A DNA stretch of 64,000 bases from Polytrichum commune (GCA_950295325.1 OX485804.1:43462001-43526000); one strand, 5' to 3'; shown: positions 48,601-60,570, counted from the stretch's first letter. A program made the numbers and translations. Notes: generated from the sequence alone by a model not told the origin.

Positions 48601-50166
48601 CGATAGTTATACAAAAAATTTATAGGAAAAAAATGATAATTATTTTGTTCGAGATCATAAACTAAGCGCACAAGCCTTCGGCGGCTGAGGTCTACAATGC
48701 CTCCACTTGCAATCATACAATCTAACCTACCTCTACAAAAGAAATGAAGAATTTTTTGTATGTTAACAAACACACATTCTAACTAGGAGAGATAGTAGAG
48801 GATTTCTCAAGCCTTGTTATCAAGCCATTGAGAAGGCAAGCTAGAAGTTTTTTCTTAACTACATAGAAGTAGGGCTTTGCCAAAACATTTAGAATAAGAG
48901 AGATAGTATAAAGTGAAAAGAAGGGGTTTTTAAATCCTTTCAAAAAATGATTGGACCACTCCGCCACCGGCTTTATTCTTCGAATACTTTCCCAAAATTT
49001 AGGCTCGGGATTTTTCCTGTTGAGGTTGTCACCCTCTCGCCAAGGTGGCTACGACGGGAGACCTTAAAAATATTTCTAAATTTTTTCCATCCAGTTGGCA
49101 AGGGGCAAGTAGCCCCTTTGTTTTCTTTCTTTTTGTCTTAAAAAATCGTCATACCGATTTCGCCTTCTTATACCAAACACCTCCAATTGTTTTGTGTGGC
49201 CCATATAAATTAATAAACTAATATTTCTTTAGCTAGCATCTACTAACTTAAATCTTAGCTAGTTGTTTTTACTAGCTAGCATGTTTTTTCTACTTTGTTA
49301 TTTTCTAATACTACTTTGTTTTCATTTTGGCCAATCTTACCCTTCACTAGATTTTTGTTTCTTCCGGTTGAAGGCCCGAAGTGCTCGGTAATTTACCTTC
49401 CTTCTTCTAGGCTAAATACTAAATGAACTATTTTTCCCTAAATTCCCTATCAATTCTAAATTTGAATACTAGCATCCTAACTAAAAGTGATCCCGCAGAG
49501 TGGTGGACCACTCTAGAGGTTCACAAGAAATGTGAATGTTATTTCAATATTCTTAGAAATAAGAGTAATATTTTGTGTCATTGTTGGAAATTATCATAAG
49601 CATGTAAGTCAGTTCACTCAATCGAGACTAAGAGTGAAGGATGATTGCAAAAGAAAAATGTAATAACCTTGTGATGGACAAATGGTCAAATGTTAGTAAG
49701 GCAAATATGTGATCAAAGGATGTGAAAGAAAATGTCAGTGAAGGCGGATAGCCTTTTGCAAGAAACCAATAAAAGAAGAGTGCAATATTGAGTCCAAGTT
49801 AGGCCAGTGATTGGCGGAGTCAAGTTGCCTAAGGATTTGGTAGTTAAGAAGAGTATGAGAGAAAGAAGTCGTGAGATTAACTTATTAGGCAATAATCTTA
49901 GAGTACGACACTTAGCTAAGAACATGTCAGTGAGAGCAATAATCCTAGGATAATTAATCAAGAGGACAATGATCCATAATTATTCAAGAAGGTAATTAGT
50001 CCAAAAGAGCCCATTGTTTATTGAAGTGAGAAGGAACCGAGGGGCTTGTGAAAGGCCATAGCCTATGAGGTAGAGAAATCGTCAAGTGTGAAGCGAGAGA
50101 GAATGAGGCGTGGGATGGGCAATTAGGAATTGAAGAGTCAATAGAGATTGAGAAAGGCGATTAGCT
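48601..50166. other. intergenic, no gene recognised
   Basis: No gene or element with definable ends. Sequence texture changes near 49500 to a purine-rich stretch (GAAG/GAGA rich) continuing to the MITE at 50167. Confidence 0.5.
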
Positions 50167-50994
50167 CACGGGGGGATCACACCCCCTTACATTTCATAGC
50201 CACGTGCGATAAAAGTTTGCTACCCTATATTACATGCCATAGATAATTTTTAAAATTATGATATTTTTCTACATACACATAACCATTGGTAATATCTTTT
50301 GTATATTTTTTTGAAATTTTTAGTCATCTTCATTTTTTGTAGTAATGTTTTTAGTTCAATGTTGCGTCATTCTAGTTAGAAACGGTATGTTTTATTAAAA
50401 AAAAAAATCATCAAATTTGGTTACAAATTTTTACTATGTAATAGATACCATGTATATCTACTCATGAAAAAAAAAATCATAAACTTTTGAACCATTTTGG
50501 TGATGCTTATGTAAAAAGTAGATTTTGTTTTATCGCACGTGGTGTTCAACTTGACCACGGGGAGGTCACTTCATTGTCAAGTTGACACCACGTGCGGACA
50601 AAGTTTGCTACCCCTATATTATATGCCATATATAATTTTAAAATTTATGATATTTTTTCTACATATACATAACCATTGATAGTATCTTTTGTATACTTTT
50701 TTGAAATTTTTAGTCATCTTTATTTTTTTTTAGTAATTGTTTTAGTTCAATTTTGTGTCATTCTAGTTAGAAATGGTATGTTTTATGAAAAAAACAAATC
50801 ATCAAATTTAGTTACCACTTTTGACTATGTCATAGGTACTGTGTATATCTACTCATGATAAAATTTTGATAAAATTTTGACCCATTTTGGTGGTGCAACT
50901 TACCAAAAGAAGATTTTTTTTGGTCGCACGTGGTGTTCAACTTGACAATGGAGTGATCTACCCGTGAACTTGACAATGAAGTGCACCCCCCGTG
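50167..50994. mobile_element. CACGGG-family MITE interrupted by a sister copy
   Basis: Outer element starts CACGGGGGGATCACACCC and ends GAAGTGCACCCCCCGTG, with an exact 8-bp duplication GATTAGCT (50159-50166 and 50995-51002). Removing the inner element (50556-50966) and one 8-bp duplication leaves 409 bp, the same size as its relatives. Confidence 0.92.
50556..50966. mobile_element. CACGGG-family MITE, inner nested copy
   Basis: 411 bp, CACGGGGAGGTCACTTCATT to AATGGAGTGATCTACCCGTG, with exact 8-bp duplication AACTTGAC (50548-50555 and 50967-50974). The target lies inside the subterminal CAACTTGACAATG block of the outer copy. Internally nearly the same as 10060-10469. Confidence 0.95.
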
Positions 50995-52220
50995 GATTAG
51001 CTCAAGTGGGACGCAAAGAGGAGTAAGGGTATGATATGGATTGAATCGTAAGAGGAAGAATTTTGCACGCCATAGGCATGACAAATGTCTCCACCGTGAG
51101 GGAGAGGACAAAGAGGCAATTTTGAGCGATTGTAGCCTAGGAAGAATAACTTGATTTTACTGGTACGAGGCTAATGGTATGAATGCATGCAGTGGACATA
51201 CTTAACATCAAGCTATAAGCAACAAAAGACACTACCATCCCGAGAAGGTCAAATGACTTGATTGAAGTAAGAATTTACTAAAGGCAATTTGACTTGAGAC
51301 TAAAGTGGTCTAAGTCTTTAATAAAAATATATAGCCTATTTGTTGATGCATTGATAATAATTTTTTTTGTGGATAGTTGTTGTGATAAATTACCAAATAA
51401 ACTGAAGATGAAGATGGTGATTACAGTCTTGGAAGAATGGGCAAATCAAAGCAAGTTAGAACAAGAAAAGTTAAATTCAAGATTATCGCAAAGCATAATT
51501 CATGATACTTAAAGACGATGCGAATACTCAGAAGACATTACCCTAGACTTTGTCCCGATGATTAACTATTGATGATTTTCCAAGCTTTTGAGTTTCACTA
51601 CTAAATTAAAGGATGAGATTAGAGTGGTAGAAGTCCATACGCACATCAGACGGAATCAGACAACAGAAGAAGCACAATGAACCACGAGAGTGAAGATTAA
51701 GTTTAATAAAAAAAAATTAAAAAAAAACCCAATTTGTTATTTTAAATCCTTAATCCAATGTGACATTAATCCTTATAGACAGTAGTCCAGTCTTCCATGT
51801 GATCTAGTTCCATGGGTTGTTTTTGTTCGAATATTTAAGTGATAGCAAAAAGAAACTAACTACAGAAGGGTTTCAAGTTTGTTTTTGAGGTTGAGAGGTT
51901 TCAGAAAGAAACTGTGAAGTTGAGCTTGAGTTCAAGAGGTCTCAAAACATTTTAGAGATTGAGAGGCTTGATAGAGCATGAGCTTGAGGAAAACAATTCT
52001 CTTAAATATGTTTTACAGTGACAGGATACAAATTGAATTACCAAAAATGTAAGGTGTTGGAATCTATTGTTGTTGTCATTGTCTTTGTTTTCTTGTTATG
52101 TGTCATCTATCTCATGTATGCTATATTTTTATCATTTTGTAACTCTCTTTAGAGTGCTCACAAAAAATATATGCATTGTATATGCTATATGTGAACACTT
52201 TCAAACAAAGATAATACTTA
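50995..52220. other. intergenic, no gene recognised
   Basis: Short open frames only, none recognisable. An A-rich tract occurs at 51709-51730. Confidence 0.5.
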
Positions 52221-52223
52221 TTA

Positions 52224-53011
52224 GTTTGGGGAGGCGACCCAAACCAACAAAGGGTTTGGGTTGATTGACCCAAACTGACCTCAAAGCACAAAAAAACAAC
52301 TACTTTATATATGTTTAAGGAAAAAACTTCAGACGATCAAACCAAATTGTCTTTAAATAAATAAATAATAATGATTTTATGTGTCTAGATTCAATTTGAG
52401 TTGATTGACCCATATTGTAATAACATCCACATTAATGTAATTTTCAGGGAAAAGTTTGCGTACATCAACGCAAAGTCTTTATAGGATTTACAATTGTTTG
52501 GGTCGACTAACCCAAATTCTCCCAAAATTTACATGGTAAATTGCTTCCTCAATACATTTTAAACAAAAAAAAATATCATTTTGGGTCCATCAAACTAAAC
52601 TACCACTAGTTTGGGTTGGTCGACCCAAACTCATCCCCTGTATGATGCATCCTATGCAATTATGGGGACATTTTGGGTCGATCAACCGAAACTCCAACAT
52701 TAGGTAGCCTTGTGGAATCCATTTCAAATATTGTTTGACACCAAAACACTTTTGCCTATGATCAAGCAAACCCAATTGTTACAATACTATTGAGAAAGTT
52801 AGAATGTGGATTGCACAACCAAACCCTATGTTGGGTTTGGGTCGACTGACCTTAAAACTACACACAAAATGAACCAATTACATTAATCCATTTACGAATG
52901 ATTATATTTTCACTTCGATCTCCCTAAGCATTAGCCTAACAAGGCACTTCCCTCCTTGAACACATGAAACGATGAGAATTTAATAAATAGTTTGGGTTGA
53001 CCGACCCAAAC
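52224..53011. repeat. cluster of TTTGGGTYGAYYGACCCAAA palindromes
   Basis: Eight clear copies of a ~20-bp palindrome: 52224, 52254, 52395, 52496, 52609, 52671, 52835 and 52990 (start positions), plus a weaker one at 52579. They are embedded in otherwise dissimilar AT-rich DNA at 30-160-bp spacing. No coding sequence. It could be a protein-binding array, the subterminal part of an element, or a decayed tandem repeat. Confidence 0.8.
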
Positions 53012-53069
53012 ATAATCGTTGAACGTTCACCTTTAAAAAAATTGAGTGCCTCACTACATGGCATCAACA

Positions 53070-53419
53070 CTCGGGGGGGGGGGGGGGGCAGTGTGTTAAA
53101 AAGTTAAGAATATAGGTGCGAACAACCACTATTTTATAGGGGGGTATTACTTTCAATTCTCTTCTTTTTTTCACATGCTGTCATTATGTAAATTTCTACT
53201 TTGGGTTAATAGAAAAATGGCTTGCATTACTCATAATTCCAAATTACCTATTATTCCGTACCATATAGTACTTTAAAGATGTCGAGTGCCATTTTTGATA
53301 CCCTATATTACTCTTAAGTCCAGTTATAATTTTTTGCCCCATGTTTTTAAATTACCCTATCATTTGTTCGCACGTATATTGCTACTCCAACCAATGACTT
53401 ACCCCCCCCCCCCCCCGAG
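53070..53419. mobile_element. 350-bp element with poly-G/poly-C terminal repeats
   Basis: Starts CTCGGGGGG (a run of 16 G) and ends with the complementary run of 15 C and CCGAG. It is flanked by an exact 8-bp duplication CATCAACA (53062-53069 and 53420-53427). AT-rich interior, no open frame. The 8-bp duplication again fits hAT-type mobilisation. Confidence 0.85.
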
Positions 53420-53427
53420 CATCAACA

Positions 53428-55432
53428 TAGTAATTTACTAGGCGAAAGATACATGGATCCCAAAGATTACATGTATAGAGAATTGTACGCTCACGCAAAA
53501 TATAGTAAATTTATTTGAGATAACTTTCTTGGGCGTATGTAGCTGTGTTTTGAATGTATATTGGTTTTCACATACCCCCACCCCCTCTTCCCTTCCTCCT
53601 CGTGTTTTAGGTTCTTTCTTGTCAACTAATTCTTCGAGGACTTTGTCCGAGCTGTTAGCGACTCCAACTTGCAAAGCCTCTATGAGTGATCAACTACTCC
53701 AAGGAGCCCCTAGACCCGGACGTAAATCTTCCAACATCGTGGATAGCCCCTCACCGGACACGTCACCATTCAAAGAGGTCACCTGAGCTCGCGATTGTGG
53801 CTGGGAAATCCTCTTGGTTGAGCGGTGACATGGCGCCTCACCGGAAGTTGTGGATGAATGTTCAAGTGACATCAGATGCGACCATCTCCGTTCCTCCCCA
53901 CAACACATTGTTTGCCCTTGTTGACTTTGCCCGGACCTTCACACTTCTCAAAGGATGCTATAGTCTATGCCAAGTTGTATTTCCCTGCCTTCGTAACCTT
54001 TGTTTTTTTTGTCCGTTATAGGGTTCGGTCATCCTCCTTAAACTAATTCCCCTTTGTTTTCTTGGTTTGTAGGTTGCGTTCAGTTTGATACCAACATGCT
54101 CTAAAGGCGGCTTATTCATCAAGTTAGAGCGATTCTTAGCCCTACATAGAAATGCAAGGCAATCTCCTTTCAAAATGACATCCCATTTGAATTCATCCTC
54201 CTATAATGCGGGCTCTTGTCGGCCTCCTAAATGTATCATGGTGGGTCCTCGTCCCAACCTTGGTTGCAAGCCCATAATAGAGAAATTCTGGAACGTGGAG
54301 GCGATGTGAGCAAAGGAAGTGGTTCCTAATTTCAAAAAGGCCAACATTAGCATAAACATTGTACATAAGGCTTAGTTTACGTTGCACTATCCAATAATGG
54401 TTACATGGCACTCATTTGCTACTTACTTTCTTTGACCAAACCTTTGTATTTTCTATTTCATGTAATATAAATAACCCCTTTCTCTTCCAATATTGTCTCA
54501 TGTTTGGGGTGTCCTACCAAAAGCATCCTAATATAATTTCTTGATCAAGTTATGCTTTCATTTGTACATGGAGTGATGTGAATCGCCACTTTTAAATGTT
54601 CACATGTTTGAGTTTCACACACCATTCCCTAATATTTATATGACATTTTCTATGTTCTTATATTTGTAAATGTCTCAAAATGCCAAAAAATGTTTTAAAC
54701 TACCTAATATAATAATTTCTATCTAAATTTTCTTACAGTTCGGAACAACACGTTCTTTAATGCATGGAATCCTCTTGAAGTTGGAGAAATAGTATTACAT
54801 AAATGTAACCACTTTATTATTAGAAAACGTGCTCTCGTCGCTCTTTATATTGTCAATCTTTTATGGTGTTTTGTGGGCCGGGGCTAGATGACCACCTCTT
54901 TGAACTAGAGCCCTACTACTATATTACCTAAGGTGAAAACCCTTGCAATTCTAGATTAGCATGTAGAGTTCTTTTCTTGGACAACTTGACATGATATTAG
55001 CATGAGAGACCCCAAATTGGTTCAAGGAAACCCCACGTGAGATGAATAATCCACAACCCTATGGGGGTTGTGTATTTACTAAACCTCCATTACAATGGTA
55101 GTAGTGATGGGGGCCCAACTCAAAGAGGCGCCTATTTTGTGCTTGGGGGTACATATGATAACGTAGGCCATCTCCAACAAACCTGACAAACCCTAAACCC
55201 TAAACCTTACTAGATGCACATGTAAGAGGATGTTCGCATGTTATGAATACATGGCCCCACATAGGGAATGTGTCGATGTTTAGCCCAGCAGCTGGACCCA
55301 TGCATTAGGCCCGACCACTATTGTTACAGTAATGTCAACGGGTCATGAAAACTCTCCCGGGTTGGAATAGCTTGGGTCTAGTCTGGCTCAACTACAACTC
55401 CTTTATAAGACAATCAACTAGCATTACCTCAC
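53428..55432. other. intergenic with unassigned coding-like fragment
   Basis: Between about 53530 and 54310 codon-like open stretches run in two + frames (breaks near 53786 and 54021), more GC-rich than the surroundings. I do not recognise the protein; an ORF1-like piece of an L1 element is one possibility. 54310-55430 shows nothing supportable. Confidence 0.35.
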
Positions 55433-55450
55433 AATCTTTAACCAATTAAG

Positions 55451-56756
55451 ATGCGAGTCGGAATTTACTCCCCCTTGCTTCCAACTCTCTACTTTGACAT
55501 TACCCATTCCGCCCAAATGTTATACCGTAGGCACTTACTCTAGATGTCTTAGAGAATGGGAACATCCGGAAGGAGAGATTGAAGGTTACTTTCATGAGGT
55601 CAAAATCATTTACACCAATAGAGGCGCTAAGAAAGAAGAAGAAGAAGAAGTGAGGGAAGAGGTTATTTTCTTTTATGGAAAAGTGGCCACTCTTTCTTGG
55701 GACCCGGATAGGTGGAGGTGGGGAGATGGCGGCCGGTTTCTTGACTACACCACAAAGAAAGGAAGAGACATTCTTACTAGTAGAAGTCAAGGCTCCTCAA
55801 GGGCGGCGGATAAGTGGCAAGGTTATCTACCGGGCAATTATAGATTCCCATGGTCTCAAGTGTGGGATCCGAACCGTTCCGGCAAGGAAGCGGCCTTCAT
55901 TTGGTCGATTTGGCATAAGGCGGTAGCGGTTAATGAGTGGAGGCCAAGGATTGCCCCGGCATCCATTTCAAAACAATGCATCTTTTGCCTTCCCAATACT
56001 AGTGAATCGGTTAAACACAAGTTTTGGGATTGCATTCAAGCTAGGAGAGCATGGAGGTGGGCCACCTACATTATGCAAGAGCTTTGTGGAGTGAGATCGG
56101 GCAACTATGATTGTTTTAATTGGAAACAAGCTCTCTTTGGGGAAAGACTTCCCAAGAAGTATGGGCCCAAAATTAAAATTTGGCACCTCCTTAGGGGCAT
56201 CACGCTTTGGGCCATTTGGATCGAGCGGAATGATAGGGTCTTCAACCACGAGCAATGGCATGAAACACGACTCAAACACCATGTTTGGGACGAACTTATC
56301 CTCTACGCCAAGACGGCTTGGGAACGGGTGCTCAAGAATATCAAGATTAGTGCTTTCTCGGCTTTGGCGTTGCTCCAAGGTTTTGACAAGACTTGGGGGG
56401 CTAGAAATGTTCTTTGTAGAAGAAACAATCTCCACATTGAGTGGAATTGGAAGAAAAGTAGGTTTTTTAGGTAGGGGGTAGGGGGCCGCTCTGTGTGTGG
56501 CGGTGGCCTTCTTTGGTGTCTTTCAAGTGGTTTGGGGGTTGTCCTTGGCCGGTGGGGTGGGGGTGGTCCTTGGTTGGGTGGGTTAGGGGGTTGTCCTTGG
56601 TGGTTCGTTGTGTGGGTCGTGGTCTCGGTCGTGGCAGTGTTCTCACGCCCGAGGGGCCTGCTCCCCCTCGGTGTGGGCGTGGGGGTTATTTCTCTCTTGG
56701 TTTTATTCATTTTGGCGTTGGCGGTTGGCCTTCTGTCTCCAAAATAAAAAATAAAA
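55451..56756 (+). mobile_element. 5'-truncated L1-type LINE, 3' end intact
   Basis: ORF2 3' part (55494-56474), a G/T-rich 3' UTR (56475-56700), then TTTTGGCGTTGGC..GGCCTTCTGTCTCC and an A-rich tail (AAAATAAAAAATAAAAAA). Imperfect target duplication: AATCTTTAACCAATTAAG (55433-55450) and AATCATTAACCAAATAG (56757-56773). Same family as the copy at 26530-27221. Confidence 0.85.
55494..56474 (+). pseudogene. L1 ORF2 C-terminus with zf-RVT domain (326 codons)
   Basis: C-terminal third of a plant L1 ORF2; reverse transcriptase and endonuclease are missing through 5' truncation. Residues ~50-120 form the pre-zinc-finger region (WDPDRWRWGDGGRF..). Then comes zf-RVT with FIWSIWHKAVAVNEW, CIFCLPNTSESVKHKFWDC (Cys-x2-Cys..His..Cys) and ARRAWRWA. 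The tail holds FNWKQALFGERLPKKYG and HLLRGITLWAIWIERND. The open frame is uninterrupted and ends KKSRFFR. The frame's first codons may be target DNA rather than element, so the true 5' edge is uncertain. Not a host gene. Confidence 0.85.
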
Positions 56757-56773
56757 AATCATTAACCAAATAG

Positions 56774-57790
56774 AATATTAGCTTCAATTATTTCTATGTA
56801 AAGCCTTGTGTATTATAAGATATTAGTTTTGATAAAGGAACCCATAATTTATGAAGCTCGTGTATAGCAGAGGCGCCTATTCCTGATCATAAGAGTACCG
56901 GCATCAAACTCAACCAAACTTACAACTGATTTGCATTCATTCGAAAGCTTCCAGGGTGCAAGAAAGAATGATGGCCATGAATCCTGGGAAGCGTACTTAA
57001 AGGGAAGTATTTAACTAGAAAGCGGTTTCAATTTGCTAAATTCTGGCTGGTGGAGTGGCTGCCAAGTCTTAGCCTACGCCGTCGACGCTTGGAATTGACA
57101 GTAAGTATTCAGTGCGGCGGGGGGTTAACAAGGTAATAAGGACATTCCGATCCGCTGCTTGATTTTGGTCGCACTTTTGAGTGATTTAGCCTTCAAAAGC
57201 AGATTCGGAGAGTTGATGAAGGCGATTACATTTCATTGGTTGAGCTTCGCCTGACCGTTGAACTGGGAATTCAAGCCCCACGTTGCTGTCGTAATTTTGC
57301 TTTGTTTTATTTTGGGTTTTTTGGTTTTATCCTCTTTCCTACGGTGGGATCGTGTCCGGGGAATAAAGGCGGTGATGAGTTCATTCTTGTTGACCTCCAG
57401 CATATGCGAATATGGATCAAGTGAGACTGGCGGTTTTCCTCATCAGCATATGTATATGCAGACTAGATGTTGTTTAGGAGTTTTCGGAGCTTCTCCTTTG
57501 TTTGGGAGTCCAGCATCCTCAATTCCATTTGTAAATCGGAAGCCTTCCTTTTCGTCGGTCTAAGGTACAAAACAAATTGTGTCTCTAGCCTTTACAGATT
57601 CTGGGATATGAGTAGTTTGGGGTTCCACATGTAGCTTAATTTGGAGGGTTCTGTGGTAGACGACATTCATTTATCAAATGTTGTTCGACGCAAACGTGCA
57701 GGTTATTCATTTTGGCTTAAACAGCAGATAACCTCTGTGTTGTCTGTATACAGGTATACAGGTAGAGTCTTCATGGGGGACTTTCACTCA
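56774..57790. other. intergenic up to the right arm
   Basis: No recognised gene. Several short + frames at 57236-57563 show no family signature. The region has near-average GC and directly precedes the duplicated MATE promoter. Confidence 0.45.
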
Positions 57791-57794
57791 AGAT

Positions 57795-58291
57795 TGTCTC
57801 CAGAAAGTCATATGCCTACAAAATGAAACACGAGTAGCTCGATGCGGTCTTTCATATGACTCGACAGTATCTATGGACATTGGTTTTCTTCCTTTTCCAC
57901 CAACTGTCGGTTGTAGCTCGATGTGGGCTTTTCGACCATTTCTAGAAACATCTTGTCGGTCACAAGTGCAATTGTAGGTTACCGGCACCTAACTTGTTCT
58001 TACAAAATTACGTACACTACGGATCTTAGCCTTCCGAGCTCTCATCAGTACCCGAATGCTTTCTTCATGTTACGACTCTTTGCTTCTGCTGATACTTATC
58101 CTCCTACACTTCCAGATTTCAAATGAGTTCTGTGGGTTAGGCTTCCATCCTTTATTTTATGCTTTCCGTGTTCGACAAAGATTTCTGACGGTTTGGTTGC
58201 ACGATTGATTTTCTGTACAGGACCACATCAAATCAAGTCTGGACAAAGGTTACATAGGAATTCGGAGGAATCGCAGTAACCATCCGACATC
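57795..58291 (+). promoter_or_regulatory. MATE copy 2 upstream region
   Basis: Matches 28952-29437 in reverse orientation with scattered substitutions. It includes the possible 67-codon upstream frame (57923-58126). A TTTATTTTATG stretch near 58150 could serve as a TATA element; this is a guess from sequence only. Confidence 0.5.
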
Positions 58292-59932
58292 ATGGGGGAC
58301 GATGATGCAATCAAGCATACATTACAGGAGCCACTGATCTCGCATACTGAACCATCTTCTTCCCCACCGCAACAACATCAACATGCTCACACATTCACAT
58401 TCTCGAATGGCATTACACGCTCCATCAGCAGACGTGACGAAGGTGCATCATGTGCACCTGAATGGATATGGGGAGAGATCAAAAGGCAGGTATACATAGC
58501 CGGCCCAATGATCTGTGTAAACTTGCTACAATACTCATTAGTGGTGGTGTCCAACATGTTTGTAGGCCACTTAGGTGAACTGGAGCTTGCAAGTGCCTCC
58601 ATTGCAAGCTCATTCGCAGGAGTCACAGGCAACAGTTTGCTAATTGGGATGGCATCGGGGCTTGAAACTCTATGTGGACAAGCATACGGAGCAAAGCAGT
58701 ACCACATGCTGGGAATCTACCTACAGAGAGCATGCTTCGTTTTATACATGGTTAGCCTCCCTGTTGCATTCCTATGGTGGAACATGGGCCCGGTACTTCG
58801 CTTTTTAGGACAAGATCCTTTGATTTGCGAGATGGCAGGGATGTATGCTCGGTGGCTGCTTCCAGTTGTGTTTGCAACTGCAACGCTTCAACCGTTGGTA
58901 AAATTCCTCCAAACACAGAGTGTAGTGCTTCCCATGGCACTCTTCTCCGTTGCAACATTGTGTTTCCACATCCCTTTCTGTTATCTTCTTGTGTACAAAT
59001 TCGGAGTTGGATACAGGGGAGCAGCCATTGCAAGTGGAGTCTCCAACTGGTTGAATGTGTTGCTCTTAGCCTCGTATGTTAAATACTCTGCAAGATGTAA
59101 AAGAACATGGACATCCTTCTCCATGGAAGCTTTCAATGATCTCCCTGCCTTTTTCAAGCTTGCCATCCCTTCAACTGTGATGATATGCCTGGAGTATTGG
59201 TCATTTGAAGGACTTGTCATCCTCTCAGGGCTGTTGCCTAACCCTCAGCTGGAAACTTCTACACTTTCTATCAGTTTAACCACCATAGCTCTCCTCTACA
59301 TGGTGCCATTTGGGATAAGTGCTTCGGTGAGCACTCGAGTTTCGAATGAACTTGGTGCTGGAAGACCTAATGCCGCAAAAGCTTCAGTTGCAATTGGGGT
59401 TGGCATGGGTGTGGCTGAGGGTACCCTAATGGCCACGGGTCTATACATGGGGAGAAACCTGTGGGGTTGGGCATTTACAAGTGAGATTGAGGTGGTGGAT
59501 TATGTCTCAAGATGTATGCCATTTCTGGCAACAATTGCCATCATGGATTCGGTGCAAGGTGTGTTGTCAGGGGTGGCCAGGGGATGTGGATGGCAAGCAT
59601 TTGGAGCCGTTGCTAACCTTGCGGCTTACTACCTTGTGGGACTGCCCTTGGCGGTTGTGCTTGCTTTTGGGTATGATCTCAAAGGTTTAGGGTTGTGGAT
59701 GGGCATGATCCTGGGAATCTTCACGCAAGTCGCGACTCTTACTGGTTTGACAATCACCACCAATTGGCAGAAGCAGGCTGAAGATGCGTTGGGGCGGGTT
59801 TACTCGGCTGCGAGTGCGACGCTTCCCATTGAATCCAACAAGAGCCAGAAGGATGAGCTTCCCGCCATGTTCGAGGATGATGACAACAACAACATCAACA
59901 TCAACAGTGGTCATCAGAATCTCATTTCCTAA
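58292..59932 (+). CDS. MATE/DTX family efflux transporter, copy 2 (546 aa)
   Basis: Intact paralogue of the gene at 27311-28951, same length, also intronless, start ATG at 58292. Same 12-span MATE architecture and family motifs (GMASGLETLCGQAYGAKQ, SVSTRVSNELGAGRP). Differences from copy 1 are clustered: LLYMVPFG for LVYTVPVG in the second MatE repeat; LPLAVV for LPSVVV; and LGIFTQVATLTGL for LAVFMQTASLIGL (474-486), in the last membrane spans. Single changes include Glu for Lys before IWGEIK and Cys for Ile in QRACFV. Both copies keep open frames, so both may be functional; substrate and membrane unknown. Confidence 0.95.
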   Translation: MGDDDAIKHTLQEPLISHTEPSSSPPQQHQHAHTFTFSNGITRSISRRDEGASCAPEWIWGEIKRQVYIAGPMICVNLLQYSLVVVSNMFVGHLGELELASASIASSFAGVTGNSLLIGMASGLETLCGQAYGAKQYHMLGIYLQRACFVLYMVSLPVAFLWWNMGPVLRFLGQDPLICEMAGMYARWLLPVVFATATLQPLVKFLQTQSVVLPMALFSVATLCFHIPFCYLLVYKFGVGYRGAAIASGVSNWLNVLLLASYVKYSARCKRTWTSFSMEAFNDLPAFFKLAIPSTVMICLEYWSFEGLVILSGLLPNPQLETSTLSISLTTIALLYMVPFGISASVSTRVSNELGAGRPNAAKASVAIGVGMGVAEGTLMATGLYMGRNLWGWAFTSEIEVVDYVSRCMPFLATIAIMDSVQGVLSGVARGCGWQAFGAVANLAAYYLVGLPLAVVLAFGYDLKGLGLWMGMILGIFTQVATLTGLTITTNWQKQAEDALGRVYSAASATLPIESNKSQKDELPAMFEDDDNNNININSGHQNLIS

Positions 59933-60359
59933 ATTCTGTGGACTCTTCTTTAAAGAGAAATGATTGTTTCTGCGGCGGCTTTAGGTGTTTGAAAATCCAA
60001 GCTCCAAGAAAGATAGCGTCGGGAGTTTTTTGAAGAGTCTCACCATTTTGGGATTGGAGGGAATGAATATATTTGTATCCAATTATTTCGAAGGTGCTCA
60101 AAGAGAACTTCGGGGCCAGCCTCCGAGTATACTAAGTTAAGTATGCAGCGGAACCCAGTTGAACAGAACAGGTGCATGCCGAAGTCTCATCATACCAGAA
60201 AGTTCTTTTTGTAACTTTTGATGATGTGTAGGTATTGCTTTCTGATCTGTACTAAATACAAGGACAGGGAAATCTCTCGCAAATGAATCTCATTTGTGTA
60301 TGGGTTTCTGACGGTTTTCGTGGGCTCTGTTCACATAACGTGGAAGTTCCTAAATCCAA

Positions 60360-60570
60360 CATTAGCAATAATCTGGACACCTATCTGTGAGTGGTATGTG
60401 GTCAGTTGTGGATTTAAGAATGTACATTGAAAAGACACGTGTTCAAAATATGCTAACCATTCTAGGCTCAATAGTTAACATAATTTGACAAGAATATAAG
60501 ATCATTTGATGAGCACGAGAATCTTCACCTTGATAATGAATAAGATATTCATATGAGCTCCAAAGTTCAT
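60360..60570 (+). repeat. dispersed repeat family R, right arm
   Basis: Counterpart of 24880-25110. Blocks: ACACCTATCTGTGAGTGGTA, AAAGACACGTGTTCAAAATA and AATGAATAAGATATTCATAT. Confidence 0.65.
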
